From Leucobacter sp. UT-8R-CII-1-4 (lineage in GTDB: Bacteria > Actinomycetota > Actinomycetes > Actinomycetales > Microbacteriaceae), in assembly GCF_030010235.1 (NCBI RefSeq), contig NZ_JASCRS010000003.1, positions 358,393-422,392 of the forward strand: 64,000 nt of DNA, in the 5' to 3' direction. Below are positions 16,069 to 24,359 of the stretch, in pieces. Made by a program: the position numbers and the translations under genes. Under the pieces are notes generated by a model. It saw only the letters and a list, made by a program, of their open reading frames with translations, ran no database searches and was not told the origin of the DNA. The stretch's first letter is position 1; each line of letters begins with the position of its first letter.

Positions 16069-16205
16069 AATAGCTTCCTCTTTAGTCAGAATCAGTCGGT
16101 ATTTGGTGACGGGCGCTCTGGTTTGTGACGTCCGTAGAGTGTCATGCTACCCCCGAGAAGTAATTTCGGACACACTGAGGCCGCCTCTGGACTACCCTGG
16201 GTGTT

Positions 16206-16670
16206 ATGCCAGATATTTTCGGGGTGATCTCCGACGCCACCCGACGCGACATTTTGCAGGTGCTTCTTGAGCGCCACCAGCAGGATGCCGAGATCAGCGT
16301 CTCAGAGATCGTGGCTCAGCTTGAGCTGAGTCAGCCGACCGTGTCGAAGCATCTGAAAGTGCTGCGCGAGGCAGAGCTTGTGACCGTGCGTGAAGAGGGA
16401 CAGCATCGTTTCTACACGCTCGATCCAGAGCCACTTGAGATGATCGAGGATTTTATTATTCCGTTCCTCTCGGTTGGTTTTGATACCGAAGTGACCGTGG
16501 AATATCGGTCTGAAACGGGAGAGCTTCTGCCTGACCCTGAGGCGCCTCTTGGCGACGACGAAGTGCTGCCTGAAGAGCTCGCGACGGCTGCCGAGAATAT
16601 TGGTCGAGCGATGGCAAACGCCGAGCATCGGGTAAAAGAGCTCGTCGCGCGTTTTCGCTTGCGTGCATAA
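16206..16670 (+). CDS. ArsR-family winged-helix repressor
   Basis: 154 aa. N-terminal ArsR-type winged helix (SDATRRDILQVLL; VSEIVAQLELSQPTVSKHLKVLREAELV; EEGQHRFYTL) and an acidic linker leading to a C-terminal helix (residues ~115-154). No cysteine metal site is present, so it probably does not sense thiophilic metals. The -10-like TACCCT (16193-16198) ends 7 nt before ATG 16206. It sits directly upstream of the bS22 gene, an arrangement I regard as conserved in this group, but the target is unknown. Confidence 0.82.
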   Translation: MPDIFGVISDATRRDILQVLLERHQQDAEISVSEIVAQLELSQPTVSKHLKVLREAELVTVREEGQHRFYTLDPEPLEMIEDFIIPFLSVGFDTEVTVEYRSETGELLPDPEAPLGDDEVLPEELATAAENIGRAMANAEHRVKELVARFRLRA

Positions 16671-16733
16671 CGTTGTAAGATTGTATTTTTGTGGGCCTCA
16701 GATCGCGCGGCCCTGAGATTTTGTGAGGTTACT

Positions 16734-16832
16734 GTGGGTTCAGTTATCAAGAAGCGCCGTAAGCGTATGTCAAAGAAGAAGCACCGCAAGCTGCTTCGTA
16801 AGACGCGTCACCAGCGCCGCAACAAGAAGTAA
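16734..16832 (+). CDS. Small ribosomal subunit protein bS22 (AURKAIP1/COX24-like)
   Basis: 32 aa, extremely basic: starts [20 protein letters not shown] and ends RRNKK. This is the tiny 30S protein first recognised in mycobacterial ribosomes (AURKAIP1/COX24 domain). GTG start at 16734 with GAGG upstream. It is too short for usual ORF calling. A good terminator follows it. It is expected to be strongly expressed. Confidence 0.9.
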   Translation: MGSVIKKRRKRMSKKKHRKLLRKTRHQRRNKK

Positions 16833-16853
16833 TTCGCGAAAGCGAATTGCGAG

Positions 16854-16890
16854 AGCGTCGTACCCTTTGGGTGCGGCGCTTTCTGTGTTT
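16854..16890 (+). terminator. Terminator after the bS22 gene
   Basis: Stem AGCGTCGTACCC (16854-16865) with GGGTGCGGCGCT (16869-16880), loop TTT, then TTCTGTGTTT. It lies 21 nt after the bS22 stop. Confidence 0.85.
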
Positions 16891-16919
16891 GTTCTGAGGG
16901 TTCCAGGGGTTTCGACTTG

Positions 16920-17468
16920 TTAGTGGCTCATTAGGTGCAGTCGCTCTCCGACGGTATTGAAGATGCTGATGACCTCGCAGCGACGTGATCCCGCTGCCCG
17001 CATTCGGTGTGGAGTGTTGGTGTCGAACTCTGCGGCTTCGCCCTGTGTGAGTGTGTGGCTAGTCTCGCCTAGGGTGAGTTCAAGTTCGCCTGAGAGCACG
17101 TAGACCCACTCGAGGCCTTCGTGCACTTGCAACTTGGCTGCCTCGGCTTTGGCTGGGTAAGTTAATTTGAACGCGCGCACATCTGATTCTTCGCGGGTGA
17201 GTGGCGCCACAATTATTCCGTTGCGGGTTGAGGTTGGTCTGCGCACTTTCGGGTCGCGTTCTGGCTCTTCGAGCAGGTCGTCGATTCGAATGCCGAGTTG
17301 CCGGGTAATCGGTAGGAGTAGTTCGAGGCTCGCTTGTCTTTTGCCTGATTCAAGGCGCGAGAGGGTGCTTGTGGACATGCCGGCCTTGCTCGCGAGCTCT
17401 TCAAGCGTCCAGCCTTTTTCTTGCCTGGCGGCGCGAAGCTTTGTGCCGAGTTGCTGTAGTTCCTGCAT
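16920..17468 (-). CDS. XRE-family regulator with C-terminal cupin
   Basis: 182 aa. Residues ~8-62 are a lambda-repressor-like helix-turn-helix (GWTLEELASKAGMSTSTLSRLESG), residues ~100-180 a small cupin barrel (LQVHEGLEWVYVLSGELELTLG; EFDTNTPHRM). Members sense small ligands and often control an adjacent divergent enzyme. Here the divergent gene is the flavin disulfide reductase-like oxidoreductase 76 nt away, the probable target. Confidence 0.88.
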   Translation of the reverse strand: MQELQQLGTKLRAARQEKGWTLEELASKAGMSTSTLSRLESGKRQASLELLLPITRQLGIRIDDLLEEPERDPKVRRPTSTRNGIIVAPLTREESDVRAFKLTYPAKAEAAKLQVHEGLEWVYVLSGELELTLGETSHTLTQGEAAEFDTNTPHRMRAAGSRRCEVISIFNTVGERLHLMSH

Positions 17469-17544
17469 GTTCGAATCATTTCACCGTATTGCCATTTCTG
17501 CAAATAGCTTTGCGAAAACAGCCAAGCGCGGCAATGCTGAGTTT

Positions 17545-18507
17545 ATGACACAACACACATGGGACGCAGTAATCATTGGTTCTGGTGCCGCAGGCTTGAG
17601 CGCGGCTCAGGCACTTGGGCGTTCGTTACGCCGCACGCTTGTAATCGACGCAGGCCAGCCGCGCAACCGCTTCGCCGCACACATGCACAATGTGCTCGGG
17701 CACGATGGCACGCCCCCGCTCGAGCTCATTGGCAAAGGCAAAATCGAGGCTGAAAGCTACGGTGTCCAGTTTCGAGATGGCCGAGTTGAATCAGTGCGAG
17801 ACCTCGGCGCGACGCTCGCGCTCGCGCTCGATGACGGTAGCGAAATCATCGCAAGAAGTGTGGTGCTTGCCACAGGAGTTAGCGATGACTTGCCGCCGAT
17901 CCCCGGACTCGCACAGCACTGGGGATCCTCTGTGCTGCACTGTCCGTATTGCCACGGTTGGGAGGTGCGCAACACTCGCATCGCGGTCGTGCCAACTTCG
18001 CCGCTTGGAATGCACCAGGCACTGCTGCTGCGGCAGTGGACAGATCAGCTCACCGTCTTTACCGATGCGCTCGGTGAACTCGACGAAGCCGCAACTCAGC
18101 GGCTGCTCGCACGGGGTATCGAGCTCGTGTCCGAGCCAATCTCAGAAGTTGTGAACAACGAGCAAAGCGTTACCGCTATTCGCACCGTGAACGGTCGCGA
18201 GCTGCCGATCGATGCAATTTTCACGGCTGCAACGCTGCGCCCGCACGACGAGATGCTGGCGAGTTTGCAACTGAAGCGATCTGAAAGTCCTTTCGGGTCA
18301 TTTATTGCGGTGGATCCGACCGGCCGCACGAGCCACCCGCGTATTTGGGCGGTTGGCAATGTGGTGGCACCGGCAACTGCTGTGCCACAGGCAATGGCCG
18401 CCGGAGCGATGGCCGGCGGAGGCCTAAACTTTGTGCTCGTCGAAGAAGACTTTGATCTCGCGCAGCAAGCCCAGCGTTCGCAGCAGACGCCGACCTCAGG
18501 GGTGTGA
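17545..18507 (+). CDS. Thioredoxin-reductase-like FAD/NAD(P) oxidoreductase
   Basis: 320 aa, two-dinucleotide-fold flavoprotein. GSGAAGLSAA binds FAD, HCPYCHGWE carries the redox-active C-x-x-C, and AVGNVVAPATAVPQAMAAGA is the second FAD motif. The NADPH segment around AVVPTSPLGMHQALL lacks a textbook GxGxxA, so the reductant is uncertain. Related proteins reduce small disulfides or oxidise dithiols. The annotated frame begins at ATG 17545; the much longer open frame upstream is antisense to the XRE gene. It overlaps the methyltransferase start by 4 nt. Confidence 0.85.
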   Translation: MTQHTWDAVIIGSGAAGLSAAQALGRSLRRTLVIDAGQPRNRFAAHMHNVLGHDGTPPLELIGKGKIEAESYGVQFRDGRVESVRDLGATLALALDDGSEIIARSVVLATGVSDDLPPIPGLAQHWGSSVLHCPYCHGWEVRNTRIAVVPTSPLGMHQALLLRQWTDQLTVFTDALGELDEAATQRLLARGIELVSEPISEVVNNEQSVTAIRTVNGRELPIDAIFTAATLRPHDEMLASLQLKRSESPFGSFIAVDPTGRTSHPRIWAVGNVVAPATAVPQAMAAGAMAGGGLNFVLVEEDFDLAQQAQRSQQTPTSGV

Positions 18508-19271
18508 CAATGCACCAGCACAATACCAACCACAACAACGGCGCCAGACCCTCTGCTGCATACCCGGATTCTGGCTCTCCCGAAGAGTTTTGGGAACAAC
18601 GCTACGCGGGCAGCTCGCCGATTTGGTCGGGCAAGGTGAACGCCACTCTCGCGAGTGCGGTGGCCGAATTGGTGCCGGGTCGATCTCTTGACCTTGGCAG
18701 TGGCGAGGGGGCTGACGTGCTTTGGCTTGCGGAGCGCGGCTGGCAAGCGCGCGGCATCGAACTCTCGCCCACCGCTGTCAACAGGGCGAGGGCCGCAGTC
18801 ACAGCAAAGAGTAGTGATCAAGCATCGTTCGAGGTGAGAAATCTTGCCGAGTGGGCCTCTGCTGGTTTGCAAGATGATTGCGAACAAGAAGCATTCGAGC
18901 TGATCACCGCAAGCTTTTTCCAGTCGCCCGTTGAACTGCTGCGAGCCGAGATCTTACGAGCTGCACTGGCAAGGCTCACCCCGGGTGGACGGCTGGTGTT
19001 GGTCTCCCACGCGGCACCGCCACCGTGGGCAAACAGCCAGCAGGGTCAGCTCGATCCCGGCCATGATCACTCGGCGCAGCGCAAGGGCCCGACGTTTTAC
19101 TCGCCCGCAGACGAACTGGCGCAGCTGGGCCTCGCAAGCGCTACAGCTGAACCGCAACACACTGCCGAGTACGTGGTTGAGGTTGCTGAGATTCGACAAC
19201 GTCAGGTGAAGGACCCCGAGGGCGCAGCTGCGTTGATCGATGATTCCCTGGTTGTGGTTCGCCGTCGCTGA
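18504..19271 (+). CDS. Class I SAM-dependent methyltransferase
   Basis: 255 aa from GTG 18504 (GTGA overlap with the oxidoreductase stop; ATG 18510 is an alternative). The core SAM site is SLDLGSGEGADVLWLAERGW, and GIELS gives the acidic ribose ligand. The N-terminal FWEQRYAG block resembles TehB/thiopurine methyltransferase-like enzymes, which detoxify by S- or metalloid-methylation. The coupling to a disulfide reductase-like flavoprotein suggests a joint role in thiol or xenobiotic handling, as inference. Confidence 0.85.
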   Translation: MTMHQHNTNHNNGARPSAAYPDSGSPEEFWEQRYAGSSPIWSGKVNATLASAVAELVPGRSLDLGSGEGADVLWLAERGWQARGIELSPTAVNRARAAVTAKSSDQASFEVRNLAEWASAGLQDDCEQEAFELITASFFQSPVELLRAEILRAALARLTPGGRLVLVSHAAPPPWANSQQGQLDPGHDHSAQRKGPTFYSPADELAQLGLASATAEPQHTAEYVVEVAEIRQRQVKDPEGAAALIDDSLVVVRRR

Positions 19272-19302
19272 TCCAGAGGGTGGCCTGGCTTAGACTGGTT
19301 TC

Positions 19303-19617
19303 GTGCCAAAAACCGTCGAAATCACGTTGCTTTCAAAGCCAGGTTGCCACCTCTGCGATGACGCCAGAGCCGTGATTGAGCAGGTTCGATCCTCGTTAGA
19401 CGAACGAGGGCAAAGCACGACTCTTCTTGAGCAAAACATTCTTGAAGACGAAACCCTGGCTCGGCTGCACTCGGAAGAGATTCCAGTGGTGCTGTTGAAC
19501 GGTAAACGGCACGCGATTTGGCGGGTAGACGGGGATCGCCTGACGGCTGCGATTCAGAAGGCTGCCCGCAAACCAGCATTTTTCACACGAAACACAGAAA
19601 GCACCCCGAAGTCATGA
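19303..19617 (+). CDS. Glutaredoxin-like thioredoxin-fold protein (DUF836 type)
   Basis: 104 aa from GTG 19303. Begins with a beta strand and the redox loop SKPGCHLCDDAR (C-x-x-C), then EEIPVVLLNGKRH with the cis-Pro typical of the fold. A -10-like TAGACT (19291-19296) ends 6 nt before GTG, pointing to a leaderless message. It likely reduces small disulfides. It overlaps the next gene by ATGA. Confidence 0.88.
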   Translation: MPKTVEITLLSKPGCHLCDDARAVIEQVRSSLDERGQSTTLLEQNILEDETLARLHSEEIPVVLLNGKRHAIWRVDGDRLTAAIQKAARKPAFFTRNTESTPKS

Positions 19618-19916
19618 CCCTGCGCCATATTGTTTCTTGGAAGTTCAACGGCGAGACCAAAGAGCAGCGCGACGCTCAGGCTGCCGAGGCTATCGCGCTC
19701 ATCGATCCGCTTCGTGAAAAAATCGAGAGCGTGCGCGCGCTGAGCCTGCATCGAAACGAACTGTTTGACGGCGCAAACTTCGACCTCACCCTGATCGCTG
19801 ATTTTGATGATGCCGAAGGTCTCGAATTTTACGCGAAGCACCCGGAGCACCAGCCGGCATTGCAGTACATGCCAACAGTTGCTGCCGCTCGCGTGGCAAC
19901 AGACTTCACGATCTAG
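19614..19916 (+). CDS. Dabb (stress-responsive alpha/beta barrel) family protein
   Basis: 100 aa from ATG 19614, which overlaps the previous stop (ATGA). Dimeric ferredoxin-like fold signature: LRHIVSWKFN at the start, then LSLHRNELFDGANFDLTLIADFDDAEGLEFYAKHPEHQ. Function not known for this branch; members range from stress proteins to polyketide cyclases. Confidence 0.88.
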   Translation: MTLRHIVSWKFNGETKEQRDAQAAEAIALIDPLREKIESVRALSLHRNELFDGANFDLTLIADFDDAEGLEFYAKHPEHQPALQYMPTVAAARVATDFTI

Positions 19917-19948
19917 ACCCAGAACCCGTACTCAGCGAGATTGCAGGC

Positions 19949-21781
19949 CTAATACAGACGGCACGGGCTGCCCGCCGATGGGGGTCGCTCGGCCAAACAA
20001 TTCGTGCCCACGGATCCGCGGCCAAGATACAGGCGAACCGAGTTTGCCGGGAGCGCTCCGAGCACACCAACTCGTAGTGCCGCCACGTCGAAGCGGCCCG
20101 CTGGCAGCGTCGACCAATCGGCTGGGGCTGCGCCTGCCCCAGGCACTGCGGCCGGCGCATTTTGGGCGTTGACGAGCAATTGAACGACACCGCTGATGAA
20201 GAGCTGCGCATAGACATTCGCGACCACATTTGTGATTGGTGGTGCGAGGTTCAACACCGTCGATGGTAGCGTTCGTAAAGTGTTGAGCACGGCGTTCACC
20301 GCGTCGCCCGCGATCTTGCCAAGGCCGTTTACGAGCCCGCCTAGCAAGGTGTTGATCAGCGGATTAACGATTCCCGACAGAATCGCGCCGATAGCGCCTA
20401 AGTTGAGATTGGTGCTTGTGGTCGCCTGCACTGTGCCTGCCAAAAGGTCTTTGAGGCTGCCGTGCACATTCGCGGAGATAGTCCCGATAGGTACCTGCAA
20501 GCAGCCGAGAGTGCAGACTTCCACCCGCAAGGCGATGGTGACAGCGGCGGTAACCGAGACCGCATCGATCGCTTGAGTGAGTGCGGTGTTTACCCGGGCT
20601 ATCCAGCTGTTTAGAGCGTTATTCACGGCGGCGGTAAGTGTTGGTACGACAGTCTTGTTGCCGAGCAAATCTGTGTTGGGCGGCAGACTGTTGAGCCCAC
20701 TTCCATAGCTGCCGGGGTAGGCCGCTGCGAGCAGCGCTGCGGTATTGACGGTTATTGTGCCCTGAGCCAGATTGATCGCCACCACGCCACCGCTATCGGT
20801 GATGGTTTCGGTGAGAAGCGAGCGAACCGCTGTCGTGTTGATAGTTGCCGAGACCGTGGCGGTGACCTCACCCAAGCTCAGAATTGGGTTTGAGATTAGG
20901 CTGTTGAGCAGGTTTTTGGTGCCGTTCACAATCGAACTGGTCACCCCCGCGTTACCGGCAACCTGGTTCACAGTCTGTTCGAGTGTGGTGATCGTGTTAC
21001 TTACTCCGGTGACGAGCGCTCCTACTGTCGGTGAGGAGATTTTGGTTTTTACCGATGACGCGAGGTAATCACGAGTCAGCGCATTCGCGACAGACTGTTG
21101 CCACACTTGAGAACAGCCGTTGAGAGTTGCGCGCCCAGCAACCGCGCCAAGTTCGAGGTCAACGTCAGTGACACCACTCACGAGAGTGCCGAGGTTGAGG
21201 CCGGTTGAATTGAGCAAGTTCTTGAGATTGATGGTGCCAAGCTGCGGATAGCCATTGCCAGGTGCCAAAGCAATGCCGCCGGTGTTGGTGACGAACCCAG
21301 AAGCGCCCACTGAGACACCCGTGCTCTGTGCCTGCCCATATTGGCCGAGCACGCCAAGGCTGTTGTCGAGCGGCAATTGCAAAATGCCTTGCCCGAGATT
21401 GACATTGACCGCAGATAGCGCAACCACATTGAGTGGGTTCGAGTACGCATCGTTTCCGAGCGAAGTGGCAACCCCGCGAGTCTCTTTTGAGCGATCACCG
21501 TTCTGGGTGACCTCCACGCCACTGGCCTCCGCGAGGGTATCAAGGTTGATGCCGAGCAACCCACCGCTGAGCGCCCGCCCCTCGCCGCGGGCCGCGAATT
21601 GTCCAGTGGCAGCCGAACATTTTGGTGTGGTCATGGCTCGACCGTTTGTCCATTCGGCATCGGTCCAACTGGCATCAGTGGTGATCCCCTGTTGAGCGAC
21701 GAGAGCGATCGACGCGATCATGACGGCAGCAATGCCAGCGATGCCCCGACGGTGTCGAAGTGCTTTGCGTGATCTAGGCAT
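19949..21781 (-). CDS. Large exported surface protein, choice-of-anchor G type
   Basis: 610 aa, Gly/Ala/Asn/Val-rich with few charges. The N-terminus has a long basic-hydrophobic export signal (RHRRGIAGIAAVMIASIALVAQ) followed by DASWTDAEWTNG, the W-T-D-x-E-W pattern of SipW-type substrates. The body resembles choice-of-anchor G proteins (LNVVALSAVNVNLGQGILQ; GQYGQAQSTGVSVGASGFV). No LPxTG or C-terminal membrane helix is present; it ends with cysteine-containing CLAE...CRLY. Its start overlaps the preceding gene by 8 nt. Probably a secreted or fibre-forming surface protein. Confidence 0.75.
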   Translation of the reverse strand: MPRSRKALRHRRGIAGIAAVMIASIALVAQQGITTDASWTDAEWTNGRAMTTPKCSAATGQFAARGEGRALSGGLLGINLDTLAEASGVEVTQNGDRSKETRGVATSLGNDAYSNPLNVVALSAVNVNLGQGILQLPLDNSLGVLGQYGQAQSTGVSVGASGFVTNTGGIALAPGNGYPQLGTINLKNLLNSTGLNLGTLVSGVTDVDLELGAVAGRATLNGCSQVWQQSVANALTRDYLASSVKTKISSPTVGALVTGVSNTITTLEQTVNQVAGNAGVTSSIVNGTKNLLNSLISNPILSLGEVTATVSATINTTAVRSLLTETITDSGGVVAINLAQGTITVNTAALLAAAYPGSYGSGLNSLPPNTDLLGNKTVVPTLTAAVNNALNSWIARVNTALTQAIDAVSVTAAVTIALRVEVCTLGCLQVPIGTISANVHGSLKDLLAGTVQATTSTNLNLGAIGAILSGIVNPLINTLLGGLVNGLGKIAGDAVNAVLNTLRTLPSTVLNLAPPITNVVANVYAQLFISGVVQLLVNAQNAPAAVPGAGAAPADWSTLPAGRFDVAALRVGVLGALPANSVRLYLGRGSVGTNCLAERPPSAGSPCRLY

Positions 21782-22562
21782 GGGGTGCCCCCGCGTCTGT
21801 TGCTGCGGTGCTTTGCGTTGAAGAGGTCGAGGTCTGCGTTGTGATCACTCGGTGGCGTGCGTTCGCGGTTCGAAGTAGCGATAGCGAGAGGGCCAAACCA
21901 ATTAGCCCGAGGGAGAGCATGCCCAGTGCGAGCGCGTCGGTGCCGGTTGCTGCGAGACTTTGAGGCTGTGCAGCCCTCTGGCCGGGAGGGGTGACGACAG
22001 GTGGCGTGTTATCGCCGCTTGCGTGCACGCCAATACCGATGACTGCACTTTCGCCTTCGAATAGCGCTACCGGGGTACTCGCTGGTACAGCCAGTGTGAC
22101 AAGCAGTTCGCGGGGCTGCCCGTCTTGCAAGGTACTCAGATCAGTGAGTTGCCCTGACTGGATCACTTGGCCGAGCGGCTGATCGTTCAGAATCGTCTGG
22201 CTTGTGCCAGCGCAGCTTGCGCCGGCGGTGGCGCTCTGGAACGTGCCGGCGCAGGCGATGAGTGTGACACGCATATTGGAGTGATTGATCATTGCCCCCC
22301 GGCCTTGCACTTCAATGGTGAGGGTGCTTGAGGGGGCATCATGGAGAGCAGCCTGAATGAGCCACGTCGCGGAGTCGCCCGGGTTGAGATCTGCAAACAA
22401 TTGAGATCCTGAGTCGACGGCAAGTTTCAGGTAACCGGGAGTGCCTGTTTCGGTGATCTGGTTGAAGACGGCTGCGGCGCGCGTCGCTGTGAGTCCAACA
22501 CCCAGAGTCGTGATGACTCCGAACGCAAGCGCAAGTGCGAGCGCTGAATTACGAAGATTCAT
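21774..22562 (-). CDS. Cell-wall-anchored exported protein with sortase-like signal
   Basis: 262 aa. Standard signal peptide (residues ~1-31, ending TRAAA), an extracellular domain of ~160 residues, a Pro/Thr linker, then LAATG (residues ~203-207), a hydrophobic helix and a basic stretch (RTANARHR): the layout of a sortase signal with LAATG instead of LPxTG. Unusually ~30 more Ser/Thr-rich residues follow. It is located between the SipW-type peptidase and the large surface protein, so it may anchor or cap them. Confidence 0.75.
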   Translation of the reverse strand: MNLRNSALALALAFGVITTLGVGLTATRAAAVFNQITETGTPGYLKLAVDSGSQLFADLNPGDSATWLIQAALHDAPSSTLTIEVQGRGAMINHSNMRVTLIACAGTFQSATAGASCAGTSQTILNDQPLGQVIQSGQLTDLSTLQDGQPRELLVTLAVPASTPVALFEGESAVIGIGVHASGDNTPPVVTPPGQRAAQPQSLAATGTDALALGMLSLGLIGLALSLSLLRTANARHRVITTQTSTSSTQSTAATDAGAPHA

Positions 22563-22588
22563 GGCGGCCCTCCTTTGCGTGAAACTGC

Positions 22589-23182
22589 CTATACGGGTAC
22601 GGCTGTTTTTTCAGTGGTGCTGCTCTCGCTGGCAGAAGGTTTTGGCCAAAATGCCCAGGTGACGAGTGCCCCTACTGCAATGACGAGGATCCCCATTCCT
22701 ATGGGGGATTGAAGCATCATGATGGCCGAGCCGAGATAGGGGAGCGAAAAGATTGTCTTTTTCGTCTCGGTGAATGCGTAGGGCTGTGGGTCGGAGGTGC
22801 GATTGGCGTCGCCCTGCAGGAGCACTTGCCGTGCATCGGAGCTATTGATATCGGGCGCCTTCCCGCCGGGCATTGCGGCCCGGATGTCGGCGTCGCCTTC
22901 GTTGCGTGGCGAGACCGGGCTGATATCAATAACGCGATGTGTGACAGGTAACGATTCTCCTGCTCGCTGCAGCGTGATCACGTCGCCGACTCGGACGTCG
23001 CTCGCCTCAACCGGCACTGAGACCGCAAGCGCCCCCTGCGGCATCGTTGGACTCATCGAACCGGTTCGGAAAACGATGATGCTCGCTCCCGTAGTCGCCG
23101 CGTAAACGAACCAGCAACCCAGCCCGAGGGCTGCCACGACGAGGACCGCCGTGGCAGCTGCTCCAAACGTTTTTCGGAACAT
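22589..23182 (-). CDS. sipW: Signal peptidase I, SipW (ER/archaeal) type
   Basis: 197 aa membrane protease. TM helix near residues 8-30; catalytic Ser in RTGSMSPTMPQG; VTHRVIDI supplies His in place of the Lys general base of ordinary bacterial SPase I, the mark of the ER-type SipW class; GDANRTSDP is the box with the conserved Asp. A second TM helix lies near the C-terminus (MGILVIAVGALVTWAFW). It should cleave the W-T-D-x-E signal peptides of the neighbouring products. It follows the smaller substrate by 26 nt. Confidence 0.9.
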   Translation of the reverse strand: MFRKTFGAAATAVLVVAALGLGCWFVYAATTGASIIVFRTGSMSPTMPQGALAVSVPVEASDVRVGDVITLQRAGESLPVTHRVIDISPVSPRNEGDADIRAAMPGGKAPDINSSDARQVLLQGDANRTSDPQPYAFTETKKTIFSLPYLGSAIMMLQSPIGMGILVIAVGALVTWAFWPKPSASESSTTEKTAVPV

Positions 23183-23208
23183 GGTTGACCCCTAGGCCCG
23201 GCTGACTG

Positions 23209-23976
23209 TTATGGAGTGGAAATCGACTTGAATTCCCACGCGGGAGCGATAGTGCGTCCCTGTAGGTCGTCGATCGATGTCGCCGTCAAGCCCGATTGCA
23301 GTGTGGCTGGGAGTTGCAGTACGAAGCAATAGTGCTGGGTCGATCCAGCGTTACCGCTCAGGGTTTGTGTTGCCGTCGCGGTGGTGTCGAGCGAGGTGAT
23401 CCCTGCGATGGGTGTGCCCCATGATGCGATGTTGGCCGCGTCACAGGCTGCTGTCGGTGAGGTGACCGGGCTGGTGACTGACTGTGTGTATACCGAGACC
23501 TTGATTGATTTCCATAGATCGCTGTTCGGGTCGGAGGTGGCGGCGTTGTATGGCGGGGTAAGGGTAGCGGTGACGGCTTTCTGCAGCGTAACTGTCGCCC
23601 CGGCCGATTGGGTTATTGTGCGCAAAGCTACAGGCGCGTAGATGGTGGTATTCGGGGCCAGCGCGAGTGCGCCCGCGGTGAAGGTCAGTCCGCCGCCCGG
23701 ATTGGTTTCGCGATTGGCCCAGTTTGCGGCCAGGTCGTTGAACGGCGCGGTGACGTTTTGCTGCACCTCAAATTTGCTTGTGCCAACCCCTGGAGTGTTT
23801 CCGGTGCCGCCCCAGACCCATTCAGAATCGGTCCAAGACGCGAGCGTGTAGGTTGCTCCGATGCCGACGACCAGAGCGCCGGCGGCGATGGCAGCAATCT
23901 TCCGTTTTCTGCTTGCTTGTGGTTTTTTGCTCGTTTGTGTTTCGTTGCTCGGCTGAGCGGTGTTTGCTGTTCCCAT
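23209..23976 (-). CDS. SipW-dependent exported protein (TasA/CalY-like)
   Basis: 255 aa from ATG 23976. Basic N-tail (KKPQASRKRK), hydrophobic segment (IAAIAAGALVVGIGATYTLA) and SWTDSEWVWGG: an alternate SipW-type signal. The mature part is a beta-rich, Thr/Ala-rich ~215-residue domain with two cysteines, similar in size to biofilm fibre subunits of the TasA/CalY group. It is first in a four-gene operon with the peptidase and two further surface proteins, behind a structured leader. Likely the major secreted subunit. Confidence 0.8.
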   Translation of the reverse strand: MGTANTAQPSNETQTSKKPQASRKRKIAAIAAGALVVGIGATYTLASWTDSEWVWGGTGNTPGVGTSKFEVQQNVTAPFNDLAANWANRETNPGGGLTFTAGALALAPNTTIYAPVALRTITQSAGATVTLQKAVTATLTPPYNAATSDPNSDLWKSIKVSVYTQSVTSPVTSPTAACDAANIASWGTPIAGITSLDTTATATQTLSGNAGSTQHYCFVLQLPATLQSGLTATSIDDLQGRTIAPAWEFKSISTP

Positions 23977-24021
23977 GATCAAACTCTCTTCACTGAGATG
24001 TGTGTAGATGACCCTGGAGTT

Positions 24022-24065
24022 CTCCCCTACGCAGTATTTTCTGCGATGTCCCGGGGGATTCCCCC
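24022..24065 (-). promoter_or_regulatory. Structured leader of the SipW operon with competing hairpins
   Basis: On the minus strand GGGGG-AAT-CCCCC (24065-24053) is followed by CGCAG/CTGCG (24045-24041 with 24034-24030) and GGGGA (24027-24023). The C-run can pair either with the upstream G-run or with the downstream GGGGA, enclosing the CGCAG hairpin; the two folds exclude each other. It ends about 46 nt ahead of ATG 23976. The AT-richer DNA at 24100-24290 upstream is the likely promoter zone, but I could not assign -35/-10 boxes with confidence, and it holds no gene. Confidence 0.45.
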
Positions 24066-24296
24066 AAGAAATCGAGCATGAGTTCCGTAACTGAAAACGA
24101 GGCTAGTGTCTTGATGTAAAGTCGCTCGATTTGCTACAGCATACAAAGTTTCGCGTCTTGTTTGAATAAATTTTTGGCAACTGTATTTTCGCTAGAGATC
24201 GTGTTAGGAAACTGGCTCAGCTATGTGGTCCGCATCGCTATCGTCATAAAACGCGCAGAAACTGGCACTGATTTACTTTTTTCTGACCAAGCGGCG

Positions 24297-24339
24297 ACAT
24301 AAAAGTGGCTCCACCCGAATGGTGGAGCCACTTTTATGT
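24297..24339 (-). terminator. Terminator of aspS
   Basis: A 19-bp perfect stem (24297-24315 with 24321-24339) with loop CGAAT. On the minus strand the end of the stem is T-rich. It begins ~20 nt after the aspS stop. Confidence 0.9.
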
Positions 24340-24359
24340 GTGCTTTTAGCTGTGAACCC

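Noticed and set aside
17455..17490. GTTCGAATC resembling a tRNA T-loop
   Set aside because: No acceptor, D or anticodon arm can be formed around it. It is the promoter and start region of the XRE-cupin gene.
17167..17544. N-terminal extension of the thioredoxin-reductase-like protein by 126 residues
   Set aside because: The extension is antisense to the XRE-cupin gene and lies before the normal FAD-motif start; ATG 17545 gives the usual family length.
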